In this document: positions 11,913 through 22,297 of the stretch, piece after piece | Numbering within the stretch: the stretch's first letter is position 1 | Layout: every line of letters starts with the position of its first letter | Source: Notospermus geniculatus | Taxonomy: Eukaryota > Nemertea > Pilidiophora > Heteronemertea > Lineidae | NCBI GenBank assembly: GCA_002633025.1 | Contig: NMRB01000158.1 | Coordinates: 84,504 to 148,503, forward strand | Length of the DNA: 64,000 bases | Direction: 5' to 3' | Program-made: the position numbers and the translations under genes | The notes under the pieces: generated by a model | What the model was told of the DNA's origin: nothing | What the model saw: only the letters and a program-made list of their open reading frames with translations | Databases searched by the model: none

Positions 11913-11950
11913 CCACCACCTTGGAGGAATTATACTGACCAAGCCACCAC
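11913..11950. mobile_element. 24-bp palindromic micro-insertion
   Basis: CTTGGAGGAATTATACTGA then CCAAG (11920-11943) is flanked by CCACCAC at 11913-11919 and 11944-11950. The homologous segment near 31260 lacks this block and has one flank only, which supports a clean insertion with a 7-8 bp duplication. The sequence matches the left arm of the palindrome at 9115-9150. Confidence 0.5.
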
Positions 11951-12143
11951 GAACCAGTCCACAATGAAATTCCCATCAGGACTGGAGAATATGGATGACG
12001 AGAGATGTGAAGTCGAGGTTCAGGGGCCATATGCATAAAACTACTTAAGTATGAAAATCCCAAGGGATTCCCTCAAACCACCACTAAAGTGGAAATCTTA
12101 ACTTAAGGGAGATGCAGAAAGCTACTTTGGAATAGTGAAAGCN

Positions 12144-12275
12144 TACTATACCACCATGCCTTCACAGAATGATGGAAGTCGAGGTTCAGACCTTTACTAT
12201 ACCACCATGCCTTCACAGAATGATGGAAGTCGAGGTTCAGACCTTCACTATACTATACCACCATGCCTTCACGGA
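12144..12275 (+). repeat. 51-bp tandem repeat, about 2.5 copies
   Basis: Units starting at 12144, 12195 and 12251 begin TACTATACCACCATGCCTTC and run through a GATGGAAGTCGAGGTTCAGA segment. The single N at 12143 sits exactly at the array start, so copy number may be misassembled. Confidence 0.75.
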
Positions 12276-12745
12276 ATGATGAAACGCAGTAATGTCTGTC
12301 TCTTTGAACAAGTCCCATGATTTCACATCTGTGACGGCTCCGACAATGTCACATTGTTAAACAGGAGGATTTATCCAAGAAAAACGTCCCCTGTACGTTG
12401 TACTGTGACTTTTCCTTGTTGGTTATCGGCGAATGGTGTTGCCATTTCTAAAGTGATCATGGTACTCTGCGACCCGGGCTCTGCGCCCTCATGCGGTGTC
12501 CCGGACCGCATCTGTTGTTCGTCAAAAGAATCATCAGGAAACCAGGCCACTCTCGCAAGATTCCATTCTTGCTTATTCAATGATAACCCCTCTCTCTTCC
12601 AGCCCGGAGCTGCCAAACCGTCCCCAACGATATCGAAGGGAACATAATACTTCGTGACTGCTTCAACAGACTTTGTTCGGCTTCTGAGATTACGACTGTC
12701 ATGGAGATGACGTTACGAATCACGTCACGTGTGAATGAATGAACT

Positions 12746-13190
12746 CTGATAGGACTTGGCTGCAGTTTTGTCGTACAGTTTCACTGCTGATGTTAGTCTT
12801 AAAAGTCTTGGAAAAGGACTTTGTGAGAGACACCTCACCTGATGTGAGTGGTTACAGGCCATAAGATTGTGCAAGCAGTCAACATATACATGTAGTTGAT
12901 CAAACTACAAGTATTACACGTTTCTTATTTATGTCATCCTATTTTGATGTCGTTCTTGTATATCTTCGTTGTATATGATGTTCTGTCACCATTTACATGT
13001 ACGTACATCCGATTTCCTGCGCCGGTCTTTACTGTACTGTAGGCCTATCTTATATATTCTCTATCCGGAAATTTAAGACCAGACAATGGGAAACTTCTAG
13101 GCCCGCCCAAATGGCATTCAGCCTATTTATGGGACCCTATTGTACAGTATTGTTAAAAAGTAAAAAGACAGCTAATATCGGAATTTTCTA
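12746..13190. other. gene-free stretch
   Basis: No gene seen; includes TACATGTA-type palindromic words common through the window. Confidence 0.35.
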
Positions 13191-13575
13191 TTTAAAATCA
13201 GCGTGATATCATTCCCCAGTCGATCCTATGAATTCCTGTGAAGAAACTTTTTAAAATTCGTTTCTCATTTTCCAGATATGTCAAAATATCATCAGTTTTT
13301 ATGAATTTGATATTTTGCAAAATTCGGTAGTTGCCATATTTTTCCCTCGTCAACAGTCACTCATCATGATAACGTAACAGTTCGTGCTAATTATTCCATC
13401 ATTTTTACACCAATAGATGGGGAATTTAACGAAAGTCTCAAAATGCCCCCAAAATATGGCATATTTTTCTGATGATATTTTGATATATCTTGAAAACGAC
13501 AAGAGATTTTTCGAAACTTTTTTCACAGAATTTCTTAGAAATCATCAGGGAATAATATCACGCTAATTTTGAAAT
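13191..13575. mobile_element. long imperfect inverted-repeat element
   Basis: The ends TTTAAAATCAGCGTGATATC and GATATCACGC-type sequence near 13555-13574 are inverted repeats, and the pairing continues inward (CTTTTTAAAATTCGTTTC against GATTTTTCGAAACTTTTTTC; GATATGTCAAAATATCATCA against TGATGATATTTTGATATATC). Overall about 385 bp, AT-rich, with no coding capacity seen. Confidence 0.5.
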
Positions 13576-13686
13576 GAAAATTGATGATTCTAAAAATTGT
13601 GTTTTTTCTTGATATTTTGAAATTCTAATATTTTCATGATAATTTGCCACAAATCCTAAATTTGATATGTCATCATTTAGGCAACA

Positions 13687-14598
13687 TATTTTTAGCTCAG
13701 CTGCAGCTGAGCTAGTCATATGTATACTGAGTGGCGTCCGTCTGTGTGTCGTCCGTGAACCTGGCACATTTCGCAACCGCAAGGCCCAGAGTCATGAAAG
13801 TTGGTGGAGAGGTAGGACCTAGGGAGGACTTGAAACAGAACCAAAACTTTTTGCGATTTGACCTACATTCTGCCCTCCAGGGGGCATTTTCCGTAAAATA
13901 AAAAATCCAAATAACTCAGTCTAGAGAAAATACATCAAACTGTAATTGATAGGTTGCATAGCTTAATTATTTCTTCACATTCTGTGGGGGTAAATTTTTT
14001 TATGTTTGTCCACCAGGGGGCACAATCTGCAGAAATATGAAACAGGGGTGTTTGAATTTCCCGCTTGATGATGTCACCATTTATGCTGTCTGGATGATGT
14101 GGGTTTGTGCTGACTGGAAAGCAAGAATAGCCTTTATGCACTGCTGATGATGTCACCATTTTATGCTGTCTGTGGATGATGCCAAACTTCCTGTGGGCTT
14201 GTGCTGACTGAAGTAAAAGCAAGAACAGCCTTTCTGCACAGCTCACCATGCTTTATGTGATCTCATCATCATCAGCTCCAACTTCAAATGGCAATATGGC
14301 CAACTGGTGACCATCCAATCCAAGATGATCTTGGACTTTGTGCTCTGCTCCATACATGAACATGTAACTTGAGAACGGCTTGGTCATTAGCTTCATATTG
14401 CCATGTGTAGGCGTGTCAGATCATGCATCCTAGGCCTATCGATTTTTGGTTGTGCTCCAACTTCCAGTAGGCCTATAATAAATGACAGGTGGCGATCATG
14501 GTCATGGATGGGGCATTCTGTTCCATAACTTGAGAACTGCTTCATCAATCAAATTCACATGTCAGCTGAGCGCATCGCCCTTGGGCGACTTGTTGTGT
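13687..14598. repeat. interspersed repeat bounded by AGCTCAGCTGCAGCTGAGCT and GCCCTTGGGCGAC
   Basis: The left end is a palindrome (AGCTCAGCTGCAGCTGAGCT), and the right end has TCAGCTGAGCGCATCGCCCT followed by TGGGCGACTTGTTGT. Inside is an imperfect tandem duplication of about 80 bp starting with GATGATGTCACCATTT (14067 and 14146). Both ends share the CAGCTGAGC word. I read this as one old interspersed element of about 0.9 kb; the class is uncertain. Confidence 0.45.
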
Positions 14599-14984
14599 AT
14601 AAAAAATGGCAATCTTGCCCACAAATGACCATTGGGCATCTCGGCAGAATAGGAAACATCACTGTCTTTTTATTTTTTTAACCAGACTGTAAAATTTGGT
14701 CAGTCAACCCCAAGCTCTACTCGACGGCGCTGAATGGATGGTTGATGAATATGAATTGACTGGCTGGGGCGGAGCACTCTGGTCTTAAATTTCTGGATAG
14801 AGAGTATTTCTGTCGTTGTGCATGATGTTTGTCACTATTGACATCGTCCCGATTTTAACGAGTTTATTGTGCATTTCTTACGTTGTACAAACATGTATTA
14901 TCATTTGTTACCATGTTTGTATCATTATTGCCATATCATGCCATACATGAATGAATAAAAATATTTGTTCATGAAAAAAATTAT
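14599..14984. other. gene-free stretch
   Basis: No gene seen. AT-rich sequence leads into the pyrimidine array. Confidence 0.35.
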
Positions 14985-17286
14985 TTATTCCATTTTTTCG
15001 AATTTCCTCATTTTCCCCATTTTTTCATTTTTCCCATTTTTTTCAATTTTTTAAATTTCTTTTCACTTTTCCATATTTTTCCATTTTTCCAATTTTTCCA
15101 TTTTTTCCCATTTTTTCATTGTTTCCATTTTCTCCCGTTTTTTCATTTGTTTCCATTTTTTCATTTTCCCATTTGTTCCATTTTCCGACATTTTCAATTT
15201 TTTATTTTCCCCATTTTTTCCATTTTCCCATTTTTTCCCATTTTTCCCATTTTTTTCAATTTTTTAATTTTTTTCCATTCTTTCATTTGTTTTCATTTTT
15301 TCCCATTTTTTCATTTGTTTCCATTTTTTCATTTTTTCCCATTTTTTCATTTGTTTCCATTTTTTCATTTTTTCCCATTTGTTCCATTTTCCAACATTTT
15401 CCATTTTTTTATTTTTTCCCCATTTTTTCCATTTTCCCATTTTTTCGAATTTCCCCATTTTCCCCATTTTTTTCATTTTCCCCCTTGTTCATTTTTTCCA
15501 ATTTTTTCTCATTTTTCCCATTTTTTAAAATTTTTTCATTTTTTCCATATTTTTCCAATTTTTACTATTTTTCCATTTTTTCCCATTTTTCATTTGTTTC
15601 CATTTTTCTATTCTTTCCAATTTTTTTATTTTGTTTCCATTTTTTCATTTTTCCCCATTTCTTCATTTTTTTCGAATTTCCCCATTTTCCCCATTTTTCA
15701 TTTTTTCCCATTTTTCATTTTTCCCATTTTTTTCAATTTTTTAAATTTTCATTTTTTCCATATTTTTCCATTTTTCCAATTTTTCCATTTTTTTCCATTT
15801 TCCCATTTTTTCATTTTTTTTCCCATTTTTTCCATTTTCCCATTTTTTCATTTTTTTTCGAATTTCCCCATTTTTTCCACATTTTTCCCATTTTTTCCCA
15901 ATTTCCATTTTTCCCATTTTTTTCAATGTTTTAAATTTCTTTTCATTTTTTCCATTTTTCCAATTTTTCCATTTTTTTCCATTTTCCCTTTTTGTTCATT
16001 TTTCCATTTTCCCCATTTTTTCCGTTTTCCCATTTTTTTTCATTTTCCCCATTTTTCTATTTTTTCCCTTTTTCCGTTTTTTTCCATTTCCACCACTTTT
16101 TCCCTTTTTTCATTTGTTTCGATTTTTTCATTTTTTCCCATTTGTTCCATTTTCCAACATTTTCCATTTTTTCATTTTATCCCCATTTTTTCAATTTTTC
16201 CCCATTTTCCCCCTCATTTTTCTAATTTTTTTCCCTTTTTCCATTTCCACCATTTTTTTCCATTTTTGCATATTTTCCCATTTTTTCATTTGTTCCCATT
16301 TTTTCCCATTTGTTCCATTTTCCAACATTTTCCATTTTTTTATTTTCCCCATTTTTCCCATTTTTTTTCAATTTTTTAAATGTTTTTTCATTTGTTTCCA
16401 TTTGTTTCCATTTTTTTCTTTTTTTCCCATTTTTTTTTCATTGTTTACATTTTTTCCCATTATTTCATTTGTTTCCATTTTTTCATTTTTCCCATTTATT
16501 CCATTTTCCGACATTTTCCATTTTTTATTTTCCCCATTTTTTCCATTTTCCCATTTTTTCTCATTTTCCCCATTTTTTTCAATTTTTTAAATTTGTTTCC
16601 ATTTTTTCATTTGTTTCCATTTTTTCATTTATTTCCATTTTTTCCCATTTTTTCATTTGTTTCCATTTTTGCATTTTTTCCTATTTGTTCATTTTCCAAC
16701 ATTTTCCATTTTTTTATTTTTTCCCCATTTTTCCATTTTCACATTTTTTATTTTTTTTCGAATTTCCCCATTTTCCCCCATTATTTTCATTTCCCCATTT
16801 TTTTATTTTTTCCCATTTTTTCTCATTTTTCCATTTTTTTCAGTTTTTTAAATTTCTTTTCATTTTTTCCATATTTTTCCATTTTTTTCTATTTTTCCAA
16901 TTTTTCCCATTTTTTCATTTGTTTCCATTTTTCCATTCGTTGCAATTTTTTTATTTGTTTCCATTTTTTCATTTTTCCCCATTTTTTCATTTTTTCGAAT
17001 TTCCCATTTTTCGCATTTTTCATTTTTTCCCATTTTTTAAATTTCTTTTCATTTTTTCCATATTTTTCCATTTTTCCATTTTTTCCATTTTCTCATTTTT
17101 TCATTCGTTCCCATTTTTTCATATATTTCCATTTTTCATTTTTTTCCCATTTTTTCCATTTTCCCATTTTTTCATTTTTCTCGAATTTCCCCATTTTCCC
17201 CATTTTTTCCATTTTTTCCTATTTTACCCATTTTTTTCCATTTTCCCCATTTTTTTCAATTTTTTAAATTTCTTTTCATTTTTTTC
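14985..17286 (+). repeat. 2.3-kb pyrimidine-rich low-complexity array
   Basis: The plus strand is almost entirely C and T with isolated A, made of irregular CCATTTTTT-type words of 8-12 bp. There is a looser higher-order pattern: a block containing TTCATTTGTTTCCATTTTTT, CCCATTTGTTCCATTTTCC and AACATTTTCC (or GACATTTTC) recurs near 15160, 15360, 16110, 16310, 16480 and 16670. Long Phe/Pro/His/Ser-rich and Lys/Met-rich open frames in all phases are by-products of the composition and should not be annotated as proteins. Confidence 0.85.
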
Positions 17287-18562
17287 ATGAATTTGAAATT
17301 GGATTTGAATTTGGATTTGAAATTGGATTTGAAATTGAATTTGAATTTCAAATTGGATTTGGGAAAATGGATTTGGGAAATTGAATTTGAAATTGAATTT
17401 GAAATTGAATTTCAAATTGGATTTGAGAAATTGGATTTGGGAAATTGAATTTGAAATTGAATTTGAAATTGAATTACAAATTGGATTTGGGAAATTGGAT
17501 TTAGGAAATTGAATTTGAAATTGAATTTGAAATTGAATTGGAATTTGGAATTGGAATTGCAATTGGAATTGACTTGATTTGATTTGGAATTGATTTGAAA
17601 TTGAATTTGAAATTCAATTTGAAATTCAATTTGAAATTCAATTTGAAATTGGATTTGAATTTGGATTTGAAATTGGATTTGAAATTGAATTTGAAATTGA
17701 ATTTCAAATTGGATTTGGGAAATTGAATTTGAATTTCAAATTGAATTTCAAATTGGATTTGGGAAATTGGATTTGGGAAATTGAATTTGAAATTGAATTT
17801 GAAATTGAATTTGAAATTGTATTTGAATTTGGATTTGAAATTGGATTTGAAATTGAATTTGAAATTGAATTTCAAATTTGGATTTGGGAAATTGAATTTG
17901 AATTTCAAATTGAATTTCAAATTGGGTTTGGGAAATTGGATTTGGGAAATTGGATTTGGGAAATTGAATTTGAAATTGAAATTGAATTTGAAATTGTATT
18001 TGAATTTGGATTTGAAATTGGATTTGAAATTGAATTTCAAATTGGATTTGGGAAATTGAATTTGAATTTCAAATTGAATTTCAAATTGGATTTGGGAAAT
18101 TGGATTTGGGAAATTGAATTTGAAATTGAATTTTGCAATTGAATTTGAACTTCAATTTGAAATTCAATTTGAAATTGAATTTGAATTTGGAATTGGAATT
18201 GACTTGATTTGATTTGGAATTGATTTGAAATTGAATTTGAAATTGAATTTGAAATTGAATCTGAAATTGAATTTCAAATTGATTTCGAATTGATTTCGAA
18301 ATTGAATTTGAAATTGAATTTGAAATTGAATTTGGATTTGAATTTGGAATTGGAATTGCAATTGGAATTGACTTGATTTGATTTGGAATTGATTTGGAAT
18401 TGAATTTGAAATTCAATCCGAAATTCAATTTGAATTTGGATTTGAAATTGAATTTGAAATTGAATTTGAAGTTGAATTTCAAATCCAATTTCAAATTCAA
18501 TTTCAAATTCAATTTCAAAATCAATTTGAAATTCAATTTCAGATTGAGTTTCAAATTCAATT
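17287..18562 (+). repeat. AATTTGAAATTG-type satellite, first array
   Basis: A 12-bp unit (AATTTGAAATTG and variants with GGATTTG or GGGAAATTGG) repeats for 1.28 kb. A marker block, GGAATTGACTTGATTTGATT, recurs near 17567, 18197 and 18366, so there is a higher-order period. From about 18480 to the N at 18563 the orientation flips to the complement (AATTTCAAATTC). The same satellite and marker block make up 26616-28436. Open frames of KLNLKLN or EFEIEFE type are artefacts of the period. Confidence 0.85.
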
Positions 18563-18563
18563 N

Positions 18564-20219
18564 CTGTTGGAATTCCACCAACGCCACAGAATAGACCCCA
18601 AAAGACAAAGTACAAATTTAAGTTCACGAATCTCAACAATGTTGGAGGTGGTGCTGCCGTCACAAGAAGTCAGACAAAATCAATGCCAACTTCGACTACG
18701 TCCAGTCTGGGGAAAGAACAAGTTCAGAAGAAGCCTGCATCTGACAAAGGTAACTGCTGCTTTATGTTTATTGTTGGTTGCCAGTGAATCTGGACATAAT
18801 GCACTTGACCTTATATGGCTATGTGCAGTATGTCGTAAGATAAAATAGAGGGAGACGAGATAAAATTACCAGTACAAACATGCTGTCTCAAGCATAGGGG
18901 CGGATACAGTTGGAACCCCCCCTCGGCGACCAAGGATAACATTTTCTTATTGTTAAACATCTAACATCTCGCAGTGTTGCGCCCACCCTTGTCTCTGATG
19001 TAATCATGGTGATACAATCGTTGCATCGACGATTCTCCCCTGCTTGGGACAACATACTGCACTGTGTACGCTTGCAAGGTGCAATGAAATGTCTAAGAGG
19101 CGTGGCATCGGACTTTCTCAATCTCAGATGACGGGAAATCGCTTCTCAGAGCTTATATTCTAAATTTTCCTGGGGGAGGTCCCCCAACCCACCACTACAT
19201 GTAAATTGTCGTCGGTTAAGCACACGTCTTTGGCGCGTGCGAGCCCAGTGCCCTTCCTTTCAGAACCCACCCCCGAAATCCTGGATCCGCCCCTGAACAT
19301 GTAGTGGAGATCAGTGAATACATGTATGTTGTCTTCCAATACAGGGAGATGAAAGTCCATCAAGCCTTCCTGCATATCCACTGTTATTCTATCATAATCT
19401 GTTACTGAGTTGATATTTACCTTTCAGTCTTGGAGGAGAAAAAGCAAGATGAGTTTGGTTTAGATGGTGATGTCGACGATGATTTATTTGAACCAGAAAT
19501 TCTTGCCATGTTAGAAGATGCTGAAAGTAAGTCCATAATCAAGCCTGAAAATAAGCAGCTGGTCACGGACAGTGTCCGGCGCCAAAACCCTAATTGGCCG
19601 TCACAAGCCGTAATCAGCCTGCTATGATATTCATACATGTACCGGGTATGCCTTATTGGTTCGCATTGCCAGACCATGAACAAGTAAGAATAAAATAAAA
19701 TAAATGCCACGGATTGGTTGTCTAGTCCTGCTTGTGGTTGCTTTGGTTTCTGATTGGGTGGTCTTGGGTTTGCTGTTGGGTCTCCATGTTCAGTACGTTT
19801 TATCGGGCCGTAGTCCAATATGTTTTTAGACTAGAGAGGATCTAACCTAAATGAATCAAAACATAAATTTTGTGTCCTTTTTTCTTGCAGTCCAAGCGAG
19901 CCAACGCTCCAGTCAGCAATCAAGCCAGTGTCAGCCATCAAGTCAAAATCAGCCATCAAGTCAAAATCAACCATCAAGTCAAAATCAACCATCAAGTCAA
20001 AATCAACCATCAAGTCAGAATCAACCATCAAGTCAAAACCAATGTTCAGCTGAACAGATTGAGAAGAAGAAACAGGAGGCTTTAAAACGACGAATTGAGA
20101 AGAAAAGGCAAGAAGCAATCAAAAGGCGAGAAGCACAATTACACGCATCGCAAAGAGCTCGAGATGTACGGAGTAATCATGCTGACGGAACGTCGCAGAG
20201 GAGGATTAGAAAAAGTTGA
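18564..20219 (+). CDS. C-terminal exons of an RPA32-binding protein, possibly ETAA1-like
   Basis: Three coding exons are visible: 18564-18749 (open to the N at 18563, so incomplete), 19428-19526 and 19891-20219 (stop). They join with phase 1 throughout (GACAAAG|GTAACT, TTTCAG|TC, GAAA|GTAAGT, TTGCAG|TC) and encode about 203 residues. The order is a basic, Thr/Ser-rich segment, an acidic patch (DGDVDDDLFEPEILAMLEDA), six copies of QPSSQN, then a highly charged helix beginning CSAEQIEKKKQEALKRR and ending RRIRKS. The helix fits the consensus by which TIPIN, SMARCAL1, UNG2 and the ETAA1 C-terminus bind the RPA32 winged helix. An acidic stretch before a C-terminal helix recalls ETAA1, the RPA-bound activator of ATR at stalled forks, but the long upstream part is absent, so identity is tentative. 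That these are real exons is much surer than the name. Confidence 0.6.
18896..19294. mobile_element. intronic element with AGGGGCGGAT termini
   Basis: AGGGGCGGATACAG at the left and CTGGATCCGCCCCT at the right are inverted repeats with about two mismatches, enclosing 399 bp in the first intron of the RPA32-binding gene. The termini resemble the element at 24887-25168 (CAGGGCCGGATCCAGG), and both carry GGGGGAGGTCCCCC-like words inside, so they may belong to one broad family. Confidence 0.5.
19932..20039 (+). repeat. coding minisatellite, six 18-bp units
   Basis: Six tandem units of CAGCCATCAAGTCAAAAT lie within the last exon of the RPA32-binding gene and encode six copies of QPSSQN. The period is a multiple of three, so copy-number change would keep the frame. 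Confidence 0.85.
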
Positions 20220-20953
20220 ATTCTGCTTCAGTTCTCTTTTCGTTTTGTGGAAAAATAATTTGACTATGCTGTGTGAATGATGACAGTTTATCTATAAAGT
20301 GAATGAGATCAAAAGAGAATCAGAAAGCCAAGGGAATGTTTTTGTGCGTTGATCATGTTACATATTTTCCCTGAATGTGTGGTTTCAGAGTTGGCTCTAT
20401 GATCTATCACAGGGAGTGGATGTTCATCACTTTCACTTTTCTTGAGAAACTTCCACACAAAAGGGATGTAAAGGAAGGGAACAAAAACAACAGTATTGTG
20501 GCTGTTATTTGGCTTGGGCGAACCAAGGTACATGTAGGGGAAGCTACATGATAGAGTATATCATGAGTTACTAAAGACAAGTTATCTATCCTCTGACTGT
20601 AATGAAGATTATTGTAACAGGCTGGGTTTAACATACGGCCGGTACTGGAATGTGCCTGTATGGGCCGACCACACAGAAAGTCAGATAGTGCTATTGGCAG
20701 TTAGTTATAACGCATTTTCCCATTAACTAAACCGCCGATAGGCACCGAAAGCACTATCAGACTTTCTGTGCGGTTGGCTCTGGTTTATACGGTATAAACC
20801 AGGGCCGACCACATTAGGTATAATACCTAATGTGTACAGAAAGGCGAGGCAGTTAAATTCATGAAAAAGTCATTTCTTCAGTGAACTTGTCTTTTCATTG
20901 AGGACCGGTATGTGGGGCAGGCAGCTGAAGTGCTGAGGATGCCAAGATTGTAC
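20220..20953. other. 3' flank of the RPA32-binding gene with nested palindromes
   Basis: No further exon is seen. An inverted repeat spans about 20661-20781 (GGCCGACCACACAGAAAGTC against GACTTTCTGTGCGGTTGGCT), followed by two short palindromes, GGTTTATACGGTATAAACC and ACATTAGGTATAATACCTAATGT-type, at about 20782-20840. The first is probably another MITE. Confidence 0.45.
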
Positions 20954-21065
20954 CTGGGGCCTGTTTCAAAAAGTGACTTTAACCTAATGGTACTTTAATC
21001 AAATGGAAAATGCACTGAAATTAATGGTACCATTAGATTAAAATCACTTTATGAAACAGACCTCT
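20954..21065. mobile_element. GGGGCC-terminus hairpin element, copy 1
   Basis: The arms GGGCCTGTTTCAAAAAGTGA and TCACTTTATGAAACAGACCT pair over their length, and the CTG triplet flanks both sides. The interior pair TAATGGTACT and AATGGTACCATTA continues the stem. A second copy lies at 21518-21629. Confidence 0.65.
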
Positions 21066-21517
21066 GATCTTCTAGCTTGAAACAAATACATGTAATATTT
21101 GATTCACTTCCATAAAAATACTTGTACCTATCCTCGATCGTGTCATTGGAATTACCGGTAACTTCAGTTTTATGCTCTGATTCATTTGGTCCCAGATAAA
21201 GGTTAGTCCCGGAGAGGATTTGAAATCTACTCTTTATCATGCCATTTTGGCTCATCATTTAGGAAAGACATTGTAATTTTGTGTCAGCATGGTCCAGCCT
21301 GATGGTCACATTGAACACTGCAACAAAACTTCTCCAAGAATACAACATGACACCTCAGCCTCACAGATATCCTTGATGAATTCAGTGTCCACCACTAGTA
21401 ATGTCAATGGCATCACCAGCATAATCAAAAATATCTGGGGTATTTCAGAAAATTCTCCCATGAGTTGGACCACAGTATTATTGTCATTGACGTTTTCTTT
21501 GTAAACATGTAAACATC

Positions 21518-21629
21518 TGGGGCCTGTGTCATAAAGTGACTTTAAGCTAATGGTACCTTTAACCAAATGGAAAATGCATTGAAGTTAGTGGTACCATTAG
21601 CCTAAAATCGCTTTAGGAAACGCCCCTGA
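21518..21629. mobile_element. GGGGCC-terminus hairpin element, copy 2
   Basis: The same layout as 20954-21065 (GGGCCTGTGTCATAAAGTGA start, CGCTTTAGGAAACGCCC end, TGGTACCATTAG inside) and the same CTG flanks. The two copies are near 80-90% similar by eye. Confidence 0.65.
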
Positions 21630-22000
21630 TTTTGGATGTAAATTGGTTTTCACTGGAGTCCCTGTAGTGTACATTTAACAAGTATTGATATAATCAAGGG
21701 TAATAAATTGTATATGAAGGTCACATTGCAAGTACGGTTATTTACTTGGGTAGATCCACTGAGGAGATTCATGCAGTTGTCTTCATTTTTGAGAATTCCT
21801 GTATTGTGGAATTCAAAGTAATTCATCCTAATGATCTGAACTGAACTCGGTGAGAGTAGGATAGGAACCAATAAAGCTGCATCAATCCATTTTTCATATA
21901 GACAGTCTTTGGAGAGCTATCTGTTTCTTGCAGATGTTACACTATTCAGAAGAAAAAGGAAATAACAAAATCCATGATAATTAATTGTGAATAATGTGAT

Positions 22001-22006
22001 TTTATT
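22001..22006 (-). promoter_or_regulatory. polyadenylation signal for GON7
   Basis: AATAAA on the minus strand, about 290 bases after the GON7 stop codon; the nearest canonical signal downstream. Confidence 0.5.
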
Positions 22007-22297
22007 TGTAATATTTATACCAGATACCTAAAAGATATATTTATCTTGAAAATAGAAAGTTACATGCATATGTACAGCACAAGATCAAGCACAAATGTCT
22101 CTGGAGAGAATTTGAGGTCAAGCCAGACATTCTATCAGCTGTCAAATGGTGTCCTCCAAAAGTAAACATATTCCAGTTTCACATGAATGAATCATGAATC
22201 CCTCAGTCTGTCATGGGTATTATCATGTGATCAACAGCAATGCAAACATCGTATTCTTCAGTCCTTTTTGTAGGTACTACAGTTTCTAATAAAATCT

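Larger units (their letters stand above)
11861..12745 (-). repeat. segment homologous to 30149-32330 (inverted)
   Basis: Read on the minus strand, this segment follows the same order of sequence as 30149-32330: a CACGTGACGTGATTCGTAACG start, GTTGAAGCAGTCACGA, TTCGATATCGTTGG, TTTTGACGAACAACAGAT, CCATGATCACTTTAGA, TGACATTGTC, CATTCCGTGAAGG, and a TCTCACACCATACTAGAGA end. It is therefore a diverged duplicate. An 80-codon minus-strand open frame at about 12371-12616 overlaps the conserved part, but the other copy is interrupted in the matching frame, so I do not call a gene. Confidence 0.6.

Noticed and set aside
15119-17290. Open frames of 150-410 codons rich in Phe, Pro, His, Ser
   Set aside because: They occur in several overlapping phases and come from the CATTTTTCC-type composition, which contains few stop trinucleotides on the plus strand.
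17224-18663. Long frames reading KLNLKLN, EFEIEFE or QFQIQFQ
   Set aside because: Translations of a 12-bp satellite, open in all phases because its unit length is a multiple of three.
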